Below the pieces are notes generated by a model. It was not told the origin of the DNA. It did no database searches and saw only the letters and a program-made list of their open reading frames with translations. Source: a virus. Taken from it: a stretch of 64,000 bases of DNA. Of this stretch, positions 55,401 to 61,120 are shown piece after piece (position 1 is the stretch's first letter; each line of letters starts with the position of its first letter). A program made the translations under genes and the position numbers. The DNA lies in IMG/VR virus record IMGVR_UViG_3300034104_004745, positions 126,001-190,000 of that record; one strand, 5' to 3'.

Positions 55401-57279
55401 CAGATCTTTCTGTATTTTGATATGTGTATATTGGTTCAGGTCTTCCTAAGAAACTATTTTTATCCCAGTTAGCACTATTGTTTTCATTTACCTTTAAATC
55501 ATAAGGAGGAAACCACATAACTCTACCACCATTTTGACCTCTTTCACATATTGGTAAATCATTAACAGTATATCCAAATTTGTTTGATGTTTTCCATGCT
55601 AAATTTTCAAGTGAAAACATATATTTTTTTGCTTTACCTTGTATACCATCAATGTTTGTTGAACCTACAAATGAACCATTACCATTTGACATTGGTGCTA
55701 TGTTTAGATTCCATGGTGTACTTAAAACACTATCTTCAATTTTTCTAATGGTACCAGTTTTCTTCATGGTATCTGAATAGTTCATATATGCCCTATCCTT
55801 AGTCCATACTCTACAATATTCAGAACCATCTTTTGCTCCTGTGTTTTTATTTACATAAACAACAGCAGAACCTCTAGACATCATTTTTGTACCTTCTCTA
55901 AAGATTCTAGATGTTTGATCAATAACATTTGCAACATGTGATCTACCTTCACCACCATTTTTAGGTAGTGAATCTAATAACTGTTGTGTTTTACCTAAAA
56001 TTGAATCTTCTCTAAAAGTAAATTTAGTAGATAAGCTGTCTTCAAGAACACCTCTTTCAGATGAATATTCAACATTATCTTTACCTAACTTATTTTGTGA
56101 ACTTCTACTATACCATGTAAGTTTTCCTGGAATAGGCCCTCTTTCTGATATGTTTTTTTCATTTGAAAATAACTCGGTTGCTATTGAATCAAATTTATAT
56201 GAAAGATAATATGGACTTAATACTTTATTTTGATTAAAGTCTTCTAAAATATTCTTAACGTTATCTCCTCTATCATCACCAATATATGCTTTACCTTCAG
56301 GAGCTTCTCTACCTAGTATTTTATTTATACCGCCAGCAACACTATCAACAAAATTGAATAGTTTACTTGTGTTTTGTGATCTAGCTCTTGTTGTATAATT
56401 TGGCGCGTATGTAGAAAATGATAAATTATCAAATAAAATATCTTTTTGACCATCACTTAAATATTCTAACATTAAGTCTGATGGCTTTCTACTTGCTGAT
56501 GGTCTTCTTTGTATACCTAATAATGAACCCAACACACCAGTAGCGTCTTGAAATAACTTACCTAATTCACTTTTTGGTACTGGTCTATTAACAACAGGGT
56601 TTGCTGGATTTGTTAAATAATCTCCAGGTATTTCAGACCAAGGAAATTCTACACCAGTTACTGTTTGTAAAAAATCAATAGCTTTACCAGGTAAAGTTCT
56701 TGCTACTGTAATTTTATAATTTTTTTCTATTAATCTTTCTCTACCTCTAACAATATTAATTGCAGATGATAAATTACCATTAGCAGCATCTAATATTCTT
56801 GCTCTACCCTCTGTAGCAGTTTTTAGGTTTTGTCTAATTCTTGATTGAACTGGCCCTTCTGGTGATTCTAATAAGTGGTAATTTGAAAACTTTGCTAATT
56901 GTGATTCAAATTCATAATTACCGGAATCTAATGCACCAATTAAACTTCTACCTAATATTCCACCTGAAATTGGGAAATATGGATATACACCGATATTACC
57001 AGCAGGGTCAATTAAAATCCTAGTATTCTCTAGAATTTCATATTCACTGTTTTCTGGACCAAATCTATTGTTGTTATCTGTTAATACTAATTGAGATGCT
57101 CTAGATGTTTGATCATTTAATGTAACATCCCCTTGATCTCTATTTGATTGATTTAAGGTATTTTGAATAGAATAGTTAGACGTGTTAAAAGTTTGTGGCC
57201 CATTTGCTTGTTGTAGGGTTTTAGCTAATAACGCATCTCTAAAGCTTTTTGTAGAATTAAAATCTAAGTAACTTGGCAT
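52480..57279 (-). CDS. Giant tail/baseplate protein with OmpA-like segment, 1599 aa
   Basis: N-terminal ~700 residues are extended and Asn/Ser-rich with no known domain. Around residues 830-930 the run KQISLTIESSTSFVADVNYN and LSHRRSDSLIKYIL resembles the OmpA/MotB peptidoglycan-binding fold (helix with LS..R...v..yl). Around 1120-1260 is a conserved tail-protein region (FGPPPVCVLRIGDFYHSKVI, WDLNPEGIGVQPMVADVTL, NFIGGQ), typical of baseplate tube-junction proteins. The C-terminus is coiled coil. It follows the tape measure gene, so it is probably a tail-tip or baseplate protein. Confidence 0.65.
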   Translation of the reverse strand: MPSYLDFNSTKSFRDALLAKTLQQANGPQTFNTSNYSIQNTLNQSNRDQGDVTLNDQTSRASQLVLTDNNNRFGPENSEYEILENTRILIDPAGNIGVYPYFPISGGILGRSLIGALDSGNYEFESQLAKFSNYHLLESPEGPVQSRIRQNLKTATEGRARILDAANGNLSSAINIVRGRERLIEKNYKITVARTLPGKAIDFLQTVTGVEFPWSEIPGDYLTNPANPVVNRPVPKSELGKLFQDATGVLGSLLGIQRRPSASRKPSDLMLEYLSDGQKDILFDNLSFSTYAPNYTTRARSQNTSKLFNFVDSVAGGINKILGREAPEGKAYIGDDRGDNVKNILEDFNQNKVLSPYYLSYKFDSIATELFSNEKNISERGPIPGKLTWYSRSSQNKLGKDNVEYSSERGVLEDSLSTKFTFREDSILGKTQQLLDSLPKNGGEGRSHVANVIDQTSRIFREGTKMMSRGSAVVYVNKNTGAKDGSEYCRVWTKDRAYMNYSDTMKKTGTIRKIEDSVLSTPWNLNIAPMSNGNGSFVGSTNIDGIQGKAKKYMFSLENLAWKTSNKFGYTVNDLPICERGQNGGRVMWFPPYDLKVNENNSANWDKNSFLGRPEPIYTYQNTERSGTISFKVIVDHPSILNLLVKEITDEEAENFLNSFFAGCYDVDFYTLVRKYITLDPSDIELIIAYLEYYRDNKREDITTALEFNYTAGDVVTTQPTEIPSQSTTPGSTGSNLVDLIQDNIIYFPNDVPGQSTSLYADTPYDIVYKKYYGDKEDFKNNLASGLNTILATNTKDNKHDRAIIFGSEDPTNGGTITTSTLVNDKKTQIEKAFTELQTNFGVISGATATLKSELEKNNVKQISLTIESSTSFVADVNYNIKLSHRRSDSLIKYILKSISKDPNKVADYKWDKTIEELNRNPEQTTQTVTIDLKKLGYGEDIEGGLVVTFVNKGEKSTTTGPEKFDCHTKEIKNKTGLKKFAPITFYCRSASLKMTYEQKTVTEGSTENKTTFIPGTTTITPGKTVITENTTVKKKRPPLDVVKKLIMKALSECFYFKKLEETDPIVFGSLKEKLRYFHPAFHSMTPEGLNARLTFLHQCIRPGDTIPVKKLGTDINGTVVDARNTTFGPPPVCVLRIGDFYHSKVIITNMNITYENSTWDLNPEGIGVQPMVADVTLQVNFIGGQGIKEPVAKLQNALSSNFFANTEVYDYRADSTVDQESLQKFNIDFLEKLTGGKKTPDIAGIPTEDKVKAEGKFIGSQTGTKMDYKEVIGGLIKSTNEYFNTFKSTYTTLINAYGKEILPIYISPTYRTINQVDIQSTPSGTIQVNLLGEYTKFIDFANLFQKFEKPLLEKANSSDHNSILNLDINSNSQEKYQRSREIIDAYIKTKVTDFLNKIRDEKSITQLEQNRNKLIDLIDRVNFIIKTTGKDGRFDKKETTVATISNFDASKFYDQYDEAVKLISEKHSIFTTDLDTTINFNSPSFDDTTYKKVLAFIIKDNVKDIKKLYEDSADDKFFDKNTINKIENRVEKFIKDNKSDTDKNKFKYKEVKLKKEVKPVDIVISGTLTSQESEILDKVHATSSKFDGVKLNFLKPSK

Positions 57280-57293
57280 CTATTCTTTTATCT

Positions 57294-57301
57294 AATAAAT
57301 A
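57294..57301 (-). promoter_or_regulatory. TATTTATT box inside an inverted repeat, upstream of the 1599 aa gene
   Basis: Minus-strand TATTTATT, 14 bases before ATG 57279. It overlaps the left arm of an 8-bp perfect inverted repeat (TAATAAAT 57293-57300 / ATTTATTA 57306-57313). Confidence 0.35.
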
Positions 57302-57318
57302 GATAATTTATTATTTTA

Positions 57319-59250
57319 CTATGCGTATGCTTTGGTGTTTTTAACAATATTAGAAACAAACTCAGCTCTTAATTGTGGATTTTTTGAAATTTCATCAACA
57401 ACAATTCCAGCTAATTGGCTACTATTACTATTAATATCAACTTTTATATCAATAGCACCAAAGAATTCTTTTGCTTCTTTAAACATTTCTTTACCCTTTT
57501 CCAGTCCCTTGTCCAATATCTCTTTTGCTTTAGGACCATATTCATCAATTGCCTCTTGGGTTTTTTTCATTCCTTGTTGAGCAGCATCAATAATACCATT
57601 ATCTTCCGCAAATTCTTTAAATTTATCTAAATATGGTTGAGCACTCGCTTTAATAGCATCCAATGCTTGATCTGCTGCTAAATCCTTTATTTGTTTCATG
57701 CTCATTTTTGAAGCATCAAATGTATCATATAAAAAGTCAGAACCGGCTTGAACCTTTTCTTTTGCTTTAACACCAATACCGCTCGTTCTTACATCATTTT
57801 GACCTCTTAAATATATTGCAGTTACAACAGACATAATTTGTGTTGTTGCATTTAATTGTTGTCTCGCTATATCTTTTGTTGAAAGTTTTTCGTTTTGTTC
57901 TTGAAGTTTTTGTAATTTTTCAACTTGATCAGATGATAAATCATCTATTGAAACAAATCCATCAACAAGATTGGTAATACCCATTTGAGCCGCCATATCT
58001 TTTGGTAAGTCAAATCCAACTTTACCATCTTTCATTGTTGCAAGATTTGAAACAAATTCTTTCTGTTCATCACTTAATTTAGGGAACATATCTAATTGAG
58101 ACATTGCTTCAAATTTAGCAGCCCCTTTAACAGCCATATTTGTCAGTTCACCCATTGATATACCTAAAGCATCAGACATTGCTTTAGCGCGTCTTAAATT
58201 AGCTCCTGATACTTCAAATCTACCTTGTTCAGCATTATATGTTGCTAAACTTCTAGCAGCACCTATAATACTTGTTTGTAATGATTCAACATTATTTGTT
58301 GCATCATACATTAATTTAATTGGATCGCCTAAATCACCAAAAGCACCACCAACAACTTGTAAATTAGCAGCTAATGTAATTGCACTTTCTGGATCATATA
58401 ATTTATCTGCAACTTTAAGCACATCGTCCATATTGATTTTAAGTGCTTGTGCTTCTTGAACCATTTTACCTAAACCTTTAATTCCGTTTTGGAAGCCATA
58501 AGCATTTAAACTACCTAAGTTTTTAATTAATGTTTCAGAAGTAGCTTTTGCACTAAGACCCATATTAATAGATCTTTTTCCAATATCTTCAATTGCTTTT
58601 GCAGCATCACTTAAACCTAATCCAACATTTCTAAATCCTTCAGCATTTTCTAAAAGTGTTCTAGAGTTTTTGGTGTATGCCATTGAAGCCTCCATACCAG
58701 CATAAATTGTGTTTTCGCTGTATAAAGCCATTCTCTCGGAATTGACCATTAAACTTTCAGTAGCATCAATAAATTCATTAACACTTACACCAAGTCTTGT
58801 TGTTGCAATCATCGCTTCATTAAGACCTTCCAGCATTGCTTTTCCAACTTCTCCAACATATCCAGCAGAACCTTTGGTGCTTTTAAGTAAGTCATCTTGT
58901 GTTTGTGCTAAATCAGTCATTAATGTTTTAGCACCATCTAAACCTAAAGCAAGAACATTTTTAACCAATGCAATTGGATTGATAGTCATAGATTTTCCTA
59001 GACTATCTATAATACCTGTTACTGTGTCAACACTAATTCTTGATTTTGTAGATGAAAATCTATCATAAAATCCGGCAGCCGCAGCATCCGCAACCTTTTT
59101 CATTAAGCCAACATCTGGACCAGTTACATTACTACTAGTTCTAGCAGCCTGATTCATCCTTTTGCTTAAATAATCGTTAATCTCTCCAGGGGTATAATTC
59201 CCTGAATCTTGTGCTAATTTCCTTACTGCGTCATCTGATAAATTTGGCAT
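57319..59250 (-). CDS. Tail tape measure protein
   Basis: 643 aa, helical, rich in Ala, Gly and Lys with alternating small-residue segments (AAAAGFYDRFSSTKSRISV, GLSDAAKAIEDIGKRSINMG, GIIDAAQQGMKKTQEAIDEY). No transmembrane cluster or lytic domain is obvious. Its place just after the tube and gp26-like genes and just before tail-tip proteins is the standard position for the tape measure, which sets tail length and is ejected first. T4 gp29 is about 590 aa, so a tail of similar length is expected. Confidence 0.8.
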   Translation of the reverse strand: MPNLSDDAVRKLAQDSGNYTPGEINDYLSKRMNQAARTSSNVTGPDVGLMKKVADAAAAGFYDRFSSTKSRISVDTVTGIIDSLGKSMTINPIALVKNVLALGLDGAKTLMTDLAQTQDDLLKSTKGSAGYVGEVGKAMLEGLNEAMIATTRLGVSVNEFIDATESLMVNSERMALYSENTIYAGMEASMAYTKNSRTLLENAEGFRNVGLGLSDAAKAIEDIGKRSINMGLSAKATSETLIKNLGSLNAYGFQNGIKGLGKMVQEAQALKINMDDVLKVADKLYDPESAITLAANLQVVGGAFGDLGDPIKLMYDATNNVESLQTSIIGAARSLATYNAEQGRFEVSGANLRRAKAMSDALGISMGELTNMAVKGAAKFEAMSQLDMFPKLSDEQKEFVSNLATMKDGKVGFDLPKDMAAQMGITNLVDGFVSIDDLSSDQVEKLQKLQEQNEKLSTKDIARQQLNATTQIMSVVTAIYLRGQNDVRTSGIGVKAKEKVQAGSDFLYDTFDASKMSMKQIKDLAADQALDAIKASAQPYLDKFKEFAEDNGIIDAAQQGMKKTQEAIDEYGPKAKEILDKGLEKGKEMFKEAKEFFGAIDIKVDINSNSSQLAGIVVDEISKNPQLRAEFVSNIVKNTKAYA

Positions 59251-59255
59251 TTTAT

Positions 59256-59285
59256 ATTAAACTATATAAGAATAAATAGTTTAAT
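59256..59285. repeat. 10-bp perfect inverted repeat before the tape measure start
   Basis: ATTAAACTAT (59256-59265) and ATAGTTTAAT (59276-59285) with a 10-base loop. It spans the stop codon of the 44 aa ORF and ends six bases from the tape-measure ATG at 59250. It contains a TATTTATT box (59271-59278). Could be an operator, a weak RNA hairpin or both. Confidence 0.5.
59271..59278 (-). promoter_or_regulatory. TATTTATT box upstream of the tape measure
   Basis: Minus-strand TATTTATT, 20 bases before ATG 59250, lying across the loop and right arm of the inverted repeat 59256-59285. Confidence 0.3.
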
Positions 59286-59415
59286 CATTCTTTTCCATGA
59301 AATAGTTAATTATAGTATTTCTTTCATGTACAGGAAGGATTAAAACATCGTGGTATGTGAAACCTTTTGTTAATAAAAAAAGTATAGATTCAATCTGATA
59401 CTTTTTATATGCCAT
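59281..59415 (-). CDS. Small overlapping ORF, 44 aa (possible frameshifted tail chaperone extension)
   Basis: Hand-translated: ATG 59415-59413, TAA at 59283-59281. It encodes MAYKKYQIESILFLLTKGF and continues YHDVLILPVHERNTIINYF. It overlaps the end of the 59405-60145 gene by 11 bases in the +1 frame and fills most of the gap to the tape measure. The +1 frame stays open upstream of the ATG for at least 13 codons, across CGT-CCC-TTC, where a CCC-T slip would join the two ORFs. Position just before the tape measure is where G/GT chaperone pairs are encoded. Separate translation from the ATG is also possible. Confidence 0.6.
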   Translation of the reverse strand: MAYKKYQIESILFLLTKGFTYHDVLILPVHERNTIINYFMEKND

Positions 59416-60145
59416 AGAAGGGACGAAAAAATTCCACCCCAAAGTCAACCAAAACAGGGACTTTTTCTCCAGACGGGGCGATTACTTCAACAATTAGGTC
59501 AAGACCTGGTTTATTTTCAGATACAAATTTTTTGAACTCTTGAGAATCCCTAATTGGTAAATTTTGTATAAATTGATAAATTGCCATTTGGTCTCTTGTA
59601 CCTTCGACAGATTTTATCATCATTTCTAATCTCTTTGTGTTTAATGGTGCAATAGTATCTTTACTTGATTCTTTAATTAGTTTTAATTCATTTTCTTGTA
59701 AATTACTTAAAAACTTGAATGTAATTTTTTTCTTAACACCATTTAAAAAGAATTCATATTCACCATTTGAGTCAGCAACTAATTTAAAATCCTTAGTTTT
59801 TAATATAGATAAATCAACAGTTCCCTCAAAAGACTGTTTGGTAATTGGATCAACTAAATCAATCTTATATTCAGTTCCAAAAGCTGTATTTCTTAAAAAG
59901 ATTAATATTGCCTGTCTATCTTCATCAACTAATTCTTCAATATTCAATTCTTTATCAAGAATTTTTCTTTTCAATAATTCTTCAATTACAGTATCTGACT
60001 GTAATAAATTTGGTGACATTAATATATTCTCATCTGCAGCAGTTAGGTATGCAACTCTTAATGATTTTTTACCATTTGTATAGTGTACACCTTGTGAAGG
60101 TAGTTGAACCACGTCATAGGCTACCATTGGATTTATATTTTCCAT
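59405..60145 (-). CDS. T4 gp26-family baseplate/tail assembly protein
   Basis: 246 aa. The start region VVQLPSQGVHYTNGKKSLRV with YLTAADENILMSPNLLQSD, then VIEELLKRKI, fits the T4 base plate (gp26-like, pfam12322-type) family: Pro-Ser-x-Gly, then a DE-x-L helix and a following alpha-helical domain. In T4 this is a hub/assembly protein (208 aa). Its place between tube and tape measure, with a frameshift-linked ORF after it, also fits a tail assembly chaperone. I cannot separate these by eye. The leader contains a palindrome at 60193-60227. Confidence 0.75.
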   Translation of the reverse strand: MENINPMVAYDVVQLPSQGVHYTNGKKSLRVAYLTAADENILMSPNLLQSDTVIEELLKRKILDKELNIEELVDEDRQAILIFLRNTAFGTEYKIDLVDPITKQSFEGTVDLSILKTKDFKLVADSNGEYEFFLNGVKKKITFKFLSNLQENELKLIKESSKDTIAPLNTKRLEMMIKSVEGTRDQMAIYQFIQNLPIRDSQEFKKFVSENKPGLDLIVEVIAPSGEKVPVLVDFGVEFFRPFYGI

Positions 60146-60192
60146 AATAATATTTTGTTCTTTTTATTAATATAACTATAAAACAAATAAAA

Positions 60193-60227
60193 ATCAATGA
60201 AACAACGTTCCATGTGGAACTATTGAT
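60193..60227. promoter_or_regulatory. Nested inverted repeats in the leader of the gp26-like gene
   Basis: Outer ATCAAT / ATTGAT encloses a central palindrome GTTCCA-TG-TGGAAC. On the minus strand it lies about 50 bases before ATG 60145. Possible operator or leader hairpin; no T run, so it is not a terminator. Confidence 0.4.
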
Positions 60228-60259
60228 ATAAATTATTGATTATCAATTAAATAAAAAAC

Positions 60260-60285
60260 CCCATACTCGTTTCCACGAATATGGG
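60260..60285 (-). terminator. Intrinsic terminator after the tail tube gene
   Basis: Stem CCCATATTCGT / ACGAGTATGGG (one mismatch), 4-base loop, then TTTTTT on the minus strand, 31 bases after the tube stop. Confidence 0.9.
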
Positions 60286-60315
60286 ATTATAAATAAAACT
60301 ATTTGAAATATAATA

Positions 60316-60804
60316 TTAGTATACTTGAATACATCTATCCATTCTCAATTCAGCATCAATTGTTGCTAACGCTTCTTCAGAATAACTTAAATCACCAAAG
60401 TTCAATGATGTTAAGAAACAACCTTCTAAAATCCACTTCTCAACAACAACACCTGTTGGATCTAACATTTCAAGTTCAACATTTTTCTTATACCCTGCTG
60501 CATAACCCATTCTACCGGTTACGGATTCAGCATGAAGACGGAACCATTCCATCAATGCTTGGGATGCTGAAGGACCAATAGGATCTTTAAAAGTAACCTT
60601 GATTGGGTCCCAGGTAAATCTACCTGCAACATATGTTGAAGTATTCAAGAACGGAATCTCTGTTGAACCTATTTTAGCACTAGGACGGGATGTAGATGTT
60701 ACATACCACTCATTAATACCCAAAGAAGATGGAAATCTAAGGATAAATCTATTTTTACGTTTCGGTTCGTATGGAACCGGCATTTTCATTAATAAATCTG
60801 CCAT
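60316..60804 (-). CDS. 19: Tail tube protein, gp19-like
   Basis: 162 aa, the same size as T4 gp19 (163 aa). Signature stretches are RKNRFILRFPSSLGINEWYV, STYVAGRFTWDPIKVTFKDP, and GCFLTSLNFGDLSYSEEAL. These match the beta-barrel tube subunits that stack inside the contractile sheath. It is placed directly after the sheath gene on the same strand with a terminator on both sides, allowing expression independent of the sheath. Start MADLLMKMPVPYEPKRKNRF. Confidence 0.95.
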   Translation of the reverse strand: MADLLMKMPVPYEPKRKNRFILRFPSSLGINEWYVTSTSRPSAKIGSTEIPFLNTSTYVAGRFTWDPIKVTFKDPIGPSASQALMEWFRLHAESVTGRMGYAAGYKKNVELEMLDPTGVVVEKWILEGCFLTSLNFGDLSYSEEALATIDAELRMDRCIQVY

Positions 60805-60839
60805 TGTTTTTGTGTTATATTGTTTTGTTTATTCTTTCT

Positions 60840-60847
60840 AATAAATA
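60840..60847 (-). promoter_or_regulatory. TATTTATT box upstream of the tail tube gene
   Basis: Minus-strand TATTTATT, 35 bases before ATG 60804, downstream of the sheath terminator where a new start is expected. Confidence 0.35.
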
Positions 60848-61075
60848 TATCAATGTTAGAAATAAAATTTATTTTCCCAAATACTTGATTTTCTGGAAAA
60901 AAATCGTTAGCTTTTTGCTACTACGTTACTAAAATACTAATGTACTAACTATACTAATATTTCAATGTACTATTATTTCTTACTTCTATATTCTAATATT
61001 TCTTATTTCTAATATTACTAATGTACTGATTTTCAATATACTAATGTTCTATTATTACTACTATATACTAATAAA
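60842..61075. repeat. AT-rich spacer with irregular CTAAT repeats between sheath and tube
   Basis: No ORF is supported in the 316-base gap between tube and sheath. It holds seven CTAAT pentamers (three within ACTAATGT) between about 60937 and 61073, mixed with TTCTAATATTTC and TACTAATGTACT near-repeats, plus a small hairpin TAGCTTTTTGCTA near 60908. It ends in the terminator of the sheath gene and, at its tube side, the TATTTATT box. Apart from these I see nothing else. Confidence 0.55.
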
Positions 61076-61100
61076 AAGGGGCGGTTAAGAACCACCCCTT
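61076..61100 (-). terminator. Intrinsic terminator after the tail sheath gene
   Basis: Stem AAGGGGTGGTT / AACCGCCCCTT (one mismatch), 3-base loop, then TTT-rich sequence on the minus strand, 21 bases after the sheath stop. Confidence 0.88.
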
Positions 61101-61120
61101 ACTTATTTTATCTTCATTTA

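Noticed and set aside
59637-60083. Plus-strand open frame of 148 codons opposite the gp26-like gene
   Set aside because: Antisense shadow with no leader, no octamer box and no recognisable protein features.
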